Below, in pieces: positions 51,759-64,000 of a stretch of 64,000 bases of DNA. The position numbers and the translations under genes are program-made. The notes below the pieces were generated by a model. That model ran no database searches. It was given only the letters and a program-made list of their open reading frames with translations, and had not been told where the DNA came from. How positions within the stretch are numbered: the stretch's first letter is position 1; the number at the start of each line of letters is the position of its first letter. The DNA comes from Tillus elongatus (taxonomy: Eukaryota; Arthropoda; Insecta; Coleoptera; Cleridae), in the NCBI GenBank assembly GCA_964006375.1, contig OZ023262.1, positions 56,506,366-56,570,365 of the forward strand, given 5' to 3'.

Positions 51759-52655
51759 TTGATATTATTTGATGTAGCGTCTTTGTTTTCTAACGTGCCA
51801 GCGAAACAAACGCTAACGTATTTAGAACAGTTGTTGAAATTGAACAACGTAAGTGAAGAGATTTGCAAAGACTATTTAACTTTAACAAACCTTTGTATAA
51901 AACAAAATATATTTCAATTTAGCGGTGAGTTTTTTGAACAAACTGAAGGCACGGCAATGGGCACGCCACTCTCTCCATTCATTGCAGACCTTTTCATGAG
52001 TATATTTGAGGCGAATTTAGAAAGTGAAAGTGATTATGGTATGGTTTCGTGATGTGGACGATATTTTTGTAGTGTTTAACAGAAATATGTGCGAATTTGA
52101 TGATTTTATTAAAAGACTTAATTGTAAATTTGATTCAATAAAATTCACCCACGAATTAAAAGTTAACAGTAAGCTTCCTTATCAAGATATACTTATAACA
52201 GATTAATAAAATTTCCCTTTAGTAAAAGTAGATATAGTAGAGAATAAGAGTACATTAAAAACGTTGCTAAATATAACGGATATTCAGGGGTCTCTAGATC
52301 CATGTTAAAGAAAGCCGATTAGCAGCTAACTTTTCAAAAAAATAATTTAAAAAATTTGTTAGGTAATACGAAAGGTAGATAAAGCCACTGAAATGTCGGG
52401 TATCTATGAGATAAGTTGTAAAGATTGTAATCTCAAATACGTTGGGCAGACAAAAAGAACCATTGAGATCATATTCAGGGAACACCTGGCACAGCTCAGA
52501 TACGGTAGTGTAGACATGTCATGCGTGGCACAACATATTTGGGATAATAACCACCACATAGATAAACAAAGTCTGAAACATCAAAAATGTTAAGACAACC
52601 AGCGAAGATGCGTACGAGAGTATTTATATATCTAAGGCAATAAAAAACAAAAGCT
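51759..52655 (+). pseudogene. PLE3 reverse transcriptase / GIY-YIG relic
   Basis: RT: ILFDVASLFSNVPAKQTL (motif A), EGTAMGTPLSPFIADLFM (motif B, about 51950-52005), FRDVDDIFVVFNRN (catalytic DD, 52040-52085), KFDSIKFTHELKVNSKLPYQ. After deletions the GIY-YIG domain: GIYEISCKDCNLKYVGQTKR (about 52398-52460), HLAQLRYG, AQHIWDNNHHID. Both catalytic sets are present but in different frames. Confidence 0.85.
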
Positions 52656-52882
52656 CCTTAAACTGAGAGTCGCCACTGATTTATAGCACTTTGTTTGCAT
52701 TCTGTCTTTGACGTAAAAGATATTCCGAAATTTGGCAGGTAAGTTATAACGGAAGTTCAAAACGGTCGCCCGGCAATTAAAGTACAATACACAGAAATTT
52801 TCCTGCGATCTCGGCTCCATCTCGGTATCAGTCTTTACCTAAGGCTCAGTATTAAAGGTGATGTTTAGTTGTAAGTAGTTTC

Positions 52883-52940
52883 GAATTTTCATCCTCTGAT
52901 CACGCTAACTTTGTTAGTGAAATGATCGTCAGGTCTTTGA
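52883..52940 (+). ncRNA. Hammerhead-like fold in PLE3 terminal repeat
   Basis: CTGATCA (52896-52902; the invariant G of the box is C), one extra C, stem II GCTAAC with GTTAGT, GAAA (52919-52922), palindromic TGATC-type stem III, GTC cleavage triplet, and stem I from CCT and AGG. Stem II bases differ from those of the other PLE ends while pairing is kept. Confidence 0.45.
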
Positions 52941-53015
52941 AAAGGTGTATTGTGGTGATTTGGGTCCTCGAAATGTACTTATCAGTGCACTTCACAGGTT
53001 CCAATCTTCACTTAG

Positions 53016-53408
53016 AGGTTCATAGCAAATTGAGTTATCGACATTTGAAGCATTTAAGGAAAATTGCTACCAAAACGCACTTGCTGCATCTCGAATTTTT
53101 TTATGTTTTACATGCTGCTCCAGAATTATTACCTGCGAGAAAGTTTTTCGCTTTTCTGGAAATACTGTCGAATGTAGAGTTATGATACGTTATAAGTACA
53201 TAGTATTATTTCATTTGTGGCAGGTTTCCAGATAGGACAGAAAGCGTTACATATACCTGTTATCTTATCTCATGTTTGTCGAGACATACGTATTTTAGAT
53301 TATAGAATCAATATCAATGTGACAATCTGACGTAATAGAGGCGTACCTACATACTGTTTTTGTATCGACTAATATTTTCAACATTGTTACTGATATAGAA
53401 ATAACTTT
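53016..53408. other. No gene; family A terminal fragment
   Basis: A terminal motif in complement (GCTACCAAAACGCACTTGCT) lies at about 53065-53100. The rest is unassigned. Confidence 0.4.
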
Positions 53409-53421
53409 CTACGTAAAATGT

Positions 53422-53757
53422 GTGTGTGTGTGTTTTTCCTTTAACTTCGGCCTATTTCCGCGACTATGGACAATTACCGACGCCAGGGAGCATTTTCACC
53501 TCACCATCCTGGAAATGTTGCCGAACACCGGCCTTTCTGTAAGGAGGGTAGGGATCTTTAACGAGTCCAACATCGCATGGACACAACATCGACAGCTTTA
53601 CGCCACCTCCGAACGGCGGAACGCGCAGACATTTAACTTGCTCAAATACAATTTCACAACCTCGGTTGATGTTAATGTTGCGGCATGTATTGAAAAAGTG
53701 AGAGAAGAACCCTGGGATCGAACCCAGTACCCTTCTTACCACGGAACCAGCGAGGCA
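53422..53757 (-). mobile_element. tRNA-derived SINE S3
   Basis: Minus-strand copy flanked by the 13-bp duplication CTACGTAAAATGT (53409-53421 and 53758-53770). B box complement GGGATCGAACCC is present at 53714-53725. The A-box end is partly degraded. Body matches S1 and S2. Confidence 0.9.
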
Positions 53758-53942
53758 CTACGTAAAATGTTATATAAGCAAACAGAAATATTTGAGAATG
53801 AGTTACTTGGAGCGCAAGGAGTGTTGCACAAATTCGTAGGTGACATCCGCGTAAAATCCGGCCGCCAAGAATGTCGGAGAGGTACTGTCACAAATTATCA
53901 TTTTTTTCTTTAAACCGACACAGTCATGACCGACTGTGTCTT
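53758..53942. other. Unassigned sequence between SINE and (TA)n
   Basis: No motif recognised. It contains a short inverted pair GACACAGTC and GACTGTGTC (53919-53941). Confidence 0.35.
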
Positions 53943-54050
<108 letters not shown>

Positions 54051-54390
54051 CAGTGTGGAACAGCCAAATGGAATAAATTCGATAACGGATAAATGAGGAC
54101 GTGTTGGGAAAAACGCTTGGACACGTCGATTTGTATTTTTAACTGCGCATCTTTTTCAAGAAAAAAAAATTATATAGGGTGCGTCATGTGACAGTGGCCA
54201 ATACCAACTTTCTTATTTTAAATACAAGCCCCTGTATATTATTAATTTTTTGGATTCTTCAGAAAATTCTAGACATAATTCATGTACAATGTCCTATACC
54301 TATCTTCAACTGTTTCGGAAATATTAAGTATTTTCAGATTTATTACAAAAATTAACATTAAAAATAGAAAATTATTTTATTTCACAAATT
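54051..54390. repeat. Left 340-bp terminal inverted repeat of E
   Basis: Pairs with 55778-56117 over its full length. Contains CCAATACCAACTTTCTTATT and GTTTCGGAAATATTAAG blocks. Confidence 0.95.
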
Positions 54391-54447
54391 CTAATAAGAA
54401 ATACTGATTATTTCTTAATAATTTAAAAAAACAAAAAAAAATTAATG

Positions 54448-55536
54448 TCAATGTAGTAAATGTTCAAAATGCTCGCCACGAACATCTTGGCAACATGCTA
54501 ATCTGGTATAGAAATGTCTTCTAACATTACTCAACATCTCAGGCGTGACTGATCTAATCGCAAGCGTGATTCGTCTTTTTAAGTCATCTAAGTTGAGGGG
54601 CTTAGTTTTGTATACAATACTTTTGACATATCCCCACAAAAAGTAGTCTAATAGCGACAGATCAGGAGATCGTGCTGGCCATTCTATCGATCCGCGCCTC
54701 CCTATCCACCGATTTGGAAAAATTTGGTTCAGGTACTGCCGGACATTGATTTGGTAATGGGGCGGTGCTCCATCTTGCTGAAACCATATTTTATTGGCAG
54801 GAACTTGTGGGTTTGCTGGATCTGGATATAAGTTTGTCAAAGTTGGCACGACATTATTTTGGAGCAGTTCTAAATATTTATCCCCATTCAAGTTGCCATC
54901 AATGAAAAAGGGACCTACGATATGATTTCCAACAATTCCTGCCCAAACATTAACTTTTTCAGGATATTGCGTATGTTCCTCTCTCATCCAATGAGGATTC
55001 TCATTAGACCAATAGCGGCAATTTTGACGATTAACATGACCGTGAAGTGTAAATGTGCTCTCATCAGAAAACAAAACATCTTCTAATTGGATCACATTGT
55101 TATCTAACATTGCCATCATTTGTTCACAAAAATACGTTCTCCTATCGAAATCGTCCTCCATGAGCTCCTGAGTTGGTATCATTTTATAGGGATGCATTTT
55201 ACTTTCCTTTAATGTTCGAAAAATTGCTGTGTGGCTAACGTTGAATAGTTGGGCTGCTTGTCGACCAGAAGTATGTGGGTTTTCTTGAAACTCAAGCGTA
55301 ATATCCAATTTCGTATCATCACTTACTGCATTGGCAGCTACTTTTTTTATCTGTCTCACATGACCAAGCTCGCGAAACTGCTTTTCTATTTTGCTAATTG
55401 TTCCTTGGGATACAGGCGGCAAATTTGGAAATTTTTCGTGAAATAAGCGAGACACTTCCATCTGTGTCCGTGTGTTATCTCCATAACCAATCATTTGTAG
55501 AATGGTTATTTTGTGCATTTCTGTTAAATGAACCAT
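54448..55536 (-). CDS. DD41D mariner-type transposase, intact
   Basis: 362 codons from ATG at 55536, the only start near the N-terminus, about 240 bp inside the right inverted repeat. Predicted role: cut-and-paste transposition of element E by binding its ends and cleaving with a DDE/D nuclease, in the nucleus. An N-terminal paired-like HTH region (about 1-115) includes ISKIEKQFRELGHV (48-60) and SGRQAAQLFNVSHTAIFRTL (90-109). Catalytic residues are Asp158 (FSDEST), Asp255 (FQQDGAPPH) and Asp297 (LLDYFLWG). There are 41 residues between the last two, hence DD41D (rosa-like). Leu295 replaces the usual Pro of SPDLxPLD. C-terminus FEHLLH. About 50-60% similar in layout to the D-family relics here. 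No frameshift or stop. Confidence 0.93.
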   Translation of the reverse strand: MVHLTEMHKITILQMIGYGDNTRTQMEVSRLFHEKFPNLPPVSQGTISKIEKQFRELGHVRQIKKVAANAVSDDTKLDITLEFQENPHTSGRQAAQLFNVSHTAIFRTLKESKMHPYKMIPTQELMEDDFDRRTYFCEQMMAMLDNNVIQLEDVLFSDESTFTLHGHVNRQNCRYWSNENPHWMREEHTQYPEKVNVWAGIVGNHIVGPFFIDGNLNGDKYLELLQNNVVPTLTNLYPDPANPQVPANKIWFQQDGAPPHYQINVRQYLNQIFPNRWIGRRGSIEWPARSPDLSLLDYFLWGYVKSIVYKTKPLNLDDLKRRITLAIRSVTPEMLSNVRRHFYTRLACCQDVRGEHFEHLLH

Positions 55537-55777
55537 TTTTCTGATATTATTACGTACAGTTAACGAAATTCAAACGACAATAGCACTGACACTAATCACT
55601 ACTGTCATGCAGGCAGACAACAAGTTGCTAAGGCTACGAGTTTTATACGAACAGAAAGAAAACTGTTTTTGTTTTTGTTTCATTTCATATCAGTAAAAAG
55701 AAACGCAGGAATGGTTTTTGTTTACTTTCTCATTATCAAGAGCTGAATGGGAAATAAGTATTGAATGCAATGTAGCG

Positions 55778-59480
<3,703 letters not shown>

Positions 59481-59560
59481 GTAGATATTGGTTTTACAAT
59501 ATCTAATATAAAAAAAAATTTACCCCAACCTTCTATTGGGATTAGAGTCTCAGATTCTTG

Positions 59561-61775
59561 TATTCAGAGGTAACGTTCTTACCAGTGAATGATCAAGACT
59601 GCGACACTATAAAGTGCTGTTGTATAGAAAAACTGTAGTTCTCGCTTATTTTAGAATGTAAACATTTTGCTTATGAGTATGAATAAACCAGAAAAGCAAC
59701 ATATTAATGGATAAATATATAAGAGAGGTCTGCTCGGAGATAGAAAGCATAACAATGAATTCTTCTAAGGTAAAAGTGTTACTAGGTACACGCTGATGCA
59801 GTATTATTTAGGGAATCTGAACTTATAAAATGAATCTACGTGTGAGCACTGGGAAGACTAAAGTAATGTTGTTTGATAAAGAAGATGGAACAAGTACTTG
59901 CAGTCTCTTGATTCCGATATAGAAAGCAACGGGATTCAGATAATTAAGAAGGCTGTTTCTAATAATAAGACATAAGAATAGATGATGAGATACAAAGTAG
60001 GGTAAATGCAGGCAGACAGGTTTTAGGAGATATGACCACTATAGCTAGGAGTGAATGTATATCCAAAGAGGCCAAAGTGATTATATAATCGTGTATTGGT
60101 ACCGACTGTGTCAATTAAGGATGTGTGATGTCCTCATGATTATTGAACACATTCATGGACAAATGTATTCAGAGGAAACGTTCTTACCACTGAACCACCA
60201 AAAGTGCGACACTAGAAAGTGCTGTTGTATAGAAAAACTGTTGTTATCGCTTATTTTAGAATGTAAACATTTTGCTTATAAGTATGAATAAACCAAAAAA
60301 GCAACATATTAATGGATAAATGTATAAGAGAGGTCTGCTCGGAGATAGAAAGCATAAAAATGAATGCTTCTAAGGCAAAAGTGTTACTAGGTATACGCTG
60401 ATGATGCAGTATTATTTAGGGAATCTGAACTTATAAAATGAATCTACGTGTGAGCACTGAGAAGACTAAAGTAATGTTGTTTGATAAAGAAGATGGAACA
60501 AGTACTTGCAGTCCCTTGATTCCGATATAGGAAGCAACGGGATTAAGATAATTATGAAGGCTGTTTTTAATAATAAGACATAAGAATAGATGAGATACAA
60601 AGTAGGGTAAATGCAGGCAGGCAGGTGCTGGGAGATATGACCACTATAGCTAGGAGTGAATGTATATCCAAAGAGGCCAAAGTGATTGTATATATAATAG
60701 TGTACTGGTACTGACTGTCTCAAATAAGGATGTGTGATGTCTTCAGGGTTATTGAATACATTCATGGACAAATATACTGAGAGGAAACGTTCTCACCACT
60801 GAACCACCAAGAGAGCGACAATAGAAAGTACTATTGTATAGAAAAACTGTAGTCATCGCTTATTTTAGAACGTAAACATTTTGCTTATAAGTATGAATAA
60901 ACCAAAAAAGCAATATATTAATGGATAAATGTATAAGACAGGTCTGTTCGGATATAGAAAGCATAAAAATCAATTCTTCTAAGGTAAAAGTGTTACTACA
61001 CGCTGATGATGCAGTATTATTAAGGAAATCCTAACTCATAAAATGAATATACGTGTGAACATTGAGAGGACTAAAGTCATGTTGTTTGATAAAGAAAATG
61101 GAACAAGTAATTGCAGTCCAGTGATTCCGGTATAGGAAGTAAACGGATTTAGATAATTAAGAAGCCTGTTTTTAATAATAAGACATAAGAAGAGATGGTG
61201 AGATACAAAGTAGGGTAAATGCAGGCAGACAGGTCCTGGGAAATATGACCACTGTAGCTAGGAGTGAATGTATATCTAAAGAGGCCAAAGTGATTGTATA
61301 TACAATAGTGTACTGGTACCGACTGTGTCAAACAAGGATATATGAATTCATGATTATTCAACACATTCATCGACAAATGTATAAGAGGAGTTTGGAGACA
61401 GAAGGCATCAAAATCAATGCTTCTAAGGTAAAAGTGTTACTATATGCTTCTGACGTTGTAGCAATGTAGCGGGTGCTACAGACTGATAACAGTAACAAGT
61501 AAAATAAATCTACGTGTGAACGCAGAAAAGACTAATTATTTAGTGTTTGATAAAGAGCGTGGAACAAGTACCAATATCAGTCTCTTGATAAATGGTAGTC
61601 TAGTAGAGGAAGTAACAGATGATGAAATACGAAGTAGCGTAAATGTAGATACAAAGATGCTGAAAGCTATGACCATTGTATTAGGAGTGAATCTGTATAT
61701 AAGCAGGCCAAAGTACTGGTCCGAACTGTGCTATATGCGAGTAAAAATTGAGTGGGTCAAGCAAAACATGTAAGA
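59561..61775 (+). repeat. Tandem array of about 605-bp units derived from a LINE
   Basis: Units start at 59561 (TATTCAGAGGTAACGTTCTT), 60166 and 60775 (periods 605 and 609), with a shortened fourth unit from about 61381 to 61775. Each unit carries RT-like codons: VLL followed by HADDAVLL (YADD-type motif, clearest near 61000-61020), STEKTKVMLFDKEDGTST, and a SECISKEAKV-like segment. Units 1-3 also contain a 149-bp insertion flanked by AAATGTAT (60161-60168 and 60318-60325 in unit 2), which unit 4 lacks (single AAATGTAT at 61375-61382). Confidence 0.8.
61381..61775 (+). pseudogene. LINE RT fragment, least altered unit of the array
   Basis: Frame with KVKVLLYASDVVAM (YADD-like motif as YASD), then after a frameshift NAEKTNYLVFDKERGTSTNI and LLINGSLVEEVTDDEI. 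The order matches the RT thumb and following region of RTE/I-like LINEs. It retains longer open frames than the three preceding units. Confidence 0.65.
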
Positions 61776-61875
61776 AAAATTAATGCTGTTAGAGAGGACT
61801 AACTGAGACGAGTTACCGAATAACAAGAAGGGAGCCATAATTCACTATGTGAAAACTGGAACCTGTGATGAGCAC
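61776..61875 (+). other. LINE and PLE junction sequence
   Basis: After LINE-derived sequence, GTGAAAACTGGAACCTGTGATGAGCAC (about 61848-61874) matches the outer part of the PLE terminal repeat at 15265-15300 in complement, so PLE sequence begins before the palindrome. Confidence 0.5.
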
Positions 61876-61927
61876 TAATAAGTACACTTGGAGAACACCC
61901 AAATCACCACAACACATATTTCAGAGA

Positions 61928-61978
61928 CCTTACGATCGTTTCGTTGACAATGTCAACATCTTCAGAGGAAGAAATTTC
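61928..61978 (-). ncRNA. Hammerhead-like fold, left arm of PLE palindrome
   Basis: Minus strand: CTGAAGA (complement of 61959-61965), one extra T, a perfect 6-bp stem II GTTGAC with GTCAAC and loop ATT, GAAA, palindromic stem III CGATCG, TA, stem I AGG with CCT, then an outer helix of GAAAT with ATTTC. Best formed of the PLE-type folds. Confidence 0.5.
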
Positions 61979-62127
61979 TAAACTAAAAAACTAGCTCCCG
62001 TGTATTTATATCGCGTCAAGGTAAACGAACTGGTCCGAAGTAAAAATTCTTGGACGACCATTTTACTTCGGACTAGTTCGTTTACCTTGACGCGATATAA
62101 ATACACGGGAGCTAGTTTTTTAGTTTA

Positions 62128-62190
62128 GAAATTTCTTCCTCTGAAGATGGTGACATTGTCAACGAAACGATCGTAAGGTCTCTGAAATAT
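62128..62190 (+). ncRNA. Hammerhead-like fold, right arm of PLE palindrome
   Basis: Plus-strand mirror of 61928-61978: CTGAAGA (62141-62147), T, stem II GGTGAC with GTCAAC (one mismatch), GAAA (62164-62167), CGATCG, TA, AGG. Confidence 0.45.
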
Positions 62191-62230
62191 GTGTTGTGGT
62201 GATTTGGGTGTTCTCCAAGTGTACTTATTA

Positions 62231-62590
62231 AGAAGGGACAAAGTTAGAAATGGATGGGTTCTGAACGAATGCAATGTAGAAAGGTCTATTGAAAGTACAT
62301 ATAAGACCAATGTGGTTAGGTGGTTTGGGCACACAGAAGGAATGAACAATAAAATACAAGTGGAGTTTACAGAGAGCTTGTGAATGGTAGGAGGGGTTTC
62401 GGAAGACCCAGGAAAGGCCGGATGTTGTGAGCGATATATTAAAGATGTCAATTATCAGAAGTTCGCATAACAGGAGAGCGGAGATGTATGGATGTGGAAA
62501 ATACGAAAATAGCACGCCAGGAGAGAAGTGTATGGAGAAATATTGTTAGGAAAGAGCATAGGCTTTGTGGTGTGCCTACTCCTTTATCGT
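62231..62590 (+). pseudogene. LINE C-terminal tail relic
   Basis: Contains LRRDKVRNGWVLNECNVERS and NVVRWFGHTEGMNN (62228-62350), then in other frames a GRPRK-like basic stretch and ARQERSVWRNIVRKEHRLCG (62510-62570). This is the conserved tail after the RT in RTE/I-like arthropod LINEs (usual form DRIRNE, RWFGHVERM, GRPRKRW). It is probably the end of the same LINE as the 605-bp units, cut by the PLE palindrome. Confidence 0.7.
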
Positions 62591-62811
62591 AATTTTTTTT
62601 TTTTTTTTTTCCTATGGTGGAGGTGAATGCATTTACGCAGACCAGTCCCTGGTTCTTCCACAATCAGTCGCCAGCTGGTACTGTGGGACTCCCCTTCCCT
62701 CCAGGTCAGGACTACCCACTAAACACCCCCATATTCATAGAGATGTGACGGAATCACCCTTTGGTATTGCTTCATCACACCCTACTCCATGTTGTTTTTT
62801 CCTTTTCTCTT

Positions 62812-62813
<2 letters not shown>
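62591..62813. other. No gene recognised
   Basis: Includes a T-rich run at 62594-62610. Unassigned. Confidence 0.35.

Positions 62814-62874
<61 letters not shown>
62814..62874. repeat. Poly(T) tract of about 60 bp
   Basis: Uninterrupted T run next to family A copy A18. It could be a retroposed poly(A) tail on the opposite strand, but no attached gene copy is visible. Confidence 0.9.
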
Positions 62875-63085
62875 CCGGGAAAACTTTCAAAATGCTTTAA
62901 AAAAAATTACCTCTAAAAAAAAGCTATGATAACCGAATTTGGTACGTAGGTTTATAATATAAAAAATAAAGTATACACCAAAATTTAGAGTTCTATGTTA
63001 CAAGAGAAAAGTTTGGTGCAAAATAATTTCTATGAAAATTCCTTTCCATAAAGCACTTGCTGCATCCAGACTTTTTTTTATTGTT
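62875..63085 (-). mobile_element. Family A copy A18, core remnant to terminal motif
   Basis: A fragment of the core (CCGGGAAAACTTTCAAAATG), the module with GAGTTCTATGTTACAAGAG, and the terminal motif complement (AAAGCACTTGCTGCATCCAG) at 63051-63070. Confidence 0.65.
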
Positions 63086-64000
63086 GTCTAGTTTCAAAGT
63101 ACATACAAATTTCAACGACGAAGACCCACGCGTGACCGCCGAGAGGATACTCTCGATGGTCCTGATAAAAATATCTATTTATTTTATATGTAATATAAGT
63201 ACTTTACTCTTAGGTTTTAAAATACTTAACACATTAACACATTGACTTGGTCAGAGGCTTTTCTTCCAAAAAAAAAATTATTTTTACCCTACGCGCTTCG
63301 GCTGTTAACGGTGAGATGCTCTAGACAAAAAAGTACCCCCGACAGAGATAGAAAACGGATTTCCTTAAAACTGTATGATTATATCGAAAGTCTTACTGAA
63401 TTGAGTTATTTCTCAGAAGGTGGCGCCTTATTCGGCTTGAATTTTGTAGAAACGTTGTAATAATTTTGCTTTCTGAGAAAAACGACGTTGTCATTTGTCT
63501 ACTATTTTGTTTATATACCAAGTTTATGAAAGCGGGAGGGTGAAGGCCGGAGGGAGATGGGGATAATACGAATTCTATTGTACCTATGCTTTTAGATGAA
63601 CTTCAGACAATATTTATGCCTATAACAATAACTTTGTAAGCGGTCGAATGAACGGGGCAGCGATTCGGCATTTATCAGGACGGAGAATAAATTCACATTA
63701 TGGATTTTGAAGTCCGGTCTAATCTTATACAGAAATACTGTGCTTCAGCAAATTTTCATAAAAAATTTTGATTATGGAGATTAGGCTTTTAAACTCACAA
63801 AACATTTCTTCAAATGAACGCAAATTAATTTTGATTAAACCTCGACACATTAGCCTGCTCGTTCGGACCAATTTAAAAAAAATGTATTGCTGAAAAATGT
63901 AATGTATTTTGGTAAAACTTCGTTTCTTTGTTACCGTTCGTATACTTTTGTAGACCAAAATTTAAGTTTCTAGGTTAATGGCAAATTGGGTTATAAGAAT
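63086..64000. other. No gene; weak family A remnants
   Basis: 63760-63830 has a remnant resembling the end module (CATTTCTTCAAATGAACGCA). 63930-64000 resembles module B (TTAATGGCAAATTGGGTTAT). The rest is unassigned. Confidence 0.35.

Larger units (their letters stand above)
51746..53015 (+). mobile_element. Penelope-like element PLE3
   Basis: RT palm, GIY-YIG endonuclease, 3' region and a terminal repeat with a hammerhead-like fold. It is more complete in the RT than PLE2, to which it is closely related. 5'-truncated at the tandem repeat 51325-51748, and the RT is broken at 52206 by a deletion of the thumb region. Confidence 0.8.
61876..62230. mobile_element. Palindromic pair of PLE terminal repeats
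   Basis: Arms of 170 bp (61876-62045 and 62061-62230), inverted, with about two mismatches and a 15-bp spacer. Content matches the PLE2 and PLE3 terminal repeats (CGATATAAATACA-type, TTACTTCGGACTAGTTCG, hammerhead-like fold). No coding sequence between them. It sits inside LINE-derived sequence. Confidence 0.8.

Noticed and set aside
59561..61376. Minus-strand frames of 75-101 codons with shared sequence in two units
   Set aside because: Antisense shadows of the LINE-derived tandem units; they recur only because the units recur.

Overview
The window is eukaryotic, AT-rich and packed with transposable elements. It most resembles a large arthropod (probably insect) genome. The evidence is the mix of Tc1/mariner-superfamily transposons of the DD41D type, Penelope-like retroelements (PLEs) with GIY-YIG endonucleases, jockey/CR1-like LINEs, ZMYM-type hAT elements, a Tigger relic, a tRNA-derived SINE and many long (TA)n microsatellites. 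I found no host gene, tRNA or rRNA gene I could support. The species is not determinable from the sequence alone.

The scaffold of the region is one very abundant modular non-coding repeat, called family A here. One end carries a conserved terminal motif beginning CTGGACGCAGCAAGTGCGTT. It is followed by subfamily-specific modules, a conserved core of about 140 bp (often tandem), a long (TA)n tract, and an end ending in a small palindrome built on AATTCACT. About twenty copies or fragments lie across the window. Their (TA)n tracts have been hit repeatedly by other elements: three copies of a DD41D mariner (D1 19153-21065, D2 28203-30499, D3 about 49455-51313), a younger intact one (E, 54051-56117), a deleted one (F, 22551-24060), a Tigger (37267-39005) and PLE-like foldbacks (C1, C2). 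Nesting is deep: family A contains D2, and D2 contains another family A copy.

Layout. 0.7-4 kb: family A copies with a foldback. 4.6-6.3 kb: truncated LINE, (TA)n and a retrozyme-like repeat with hammerhead ribozymes. 7.6-9.9 kb: PLE1 interrupted by a SINE. 10-15.3 kb: foldback, family A, PLE2. 15.8-18.2 kb: mariner G1. 19-21 kb: D1. 21.4-25.6 kb: RNase H LINE pieces, F, second retrozyme locus. 26.4-30.7 kb: third retrozyme locus, family A, D2. 31.5-35.9 kb: SINE split by family A, and a hAT split by a LINE. 37.2-40.6 kb: Tigger and family A. 41.2-44.3 kb: complete hAT with an 8-bp target duplication. 44.6-49 kb: old repeats, SINE, (AAT)n. 49.4-53 kb: D3, PLE3. 53.4-56.3 kb: SINE, intact element E. 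56.3-59.5 kb: longest LINE copy. 59.6-62.6 kb: tandem 605-bp LINE-derived units and a PLE palindrome. The rest is old repeat.

The most interesting system is self-cleaving RNA. A textbook type I hammerhead ribozyme lies at 5945-5987, in a tandem unit of about 318 bp (a second, decayed ribozyme at 6263-6304). Related copies lie at 24.4-24.7 kb and, with an intact core, at 26.99-27.50 kb on the minus strand. This is the architecture of animal retrozymes, which are thought to be mobilised by PLEs, and at least three PLE lineages are present. The PLE ends and the foldbacks carry related hammerhead-like folds with one extra nucleotide before stem II, supported by covariation among copies. The second highlight is element E: an uninterrupted 362-aa DD41D transposase between 340-bp inverted repeats that differ by only about two bases.
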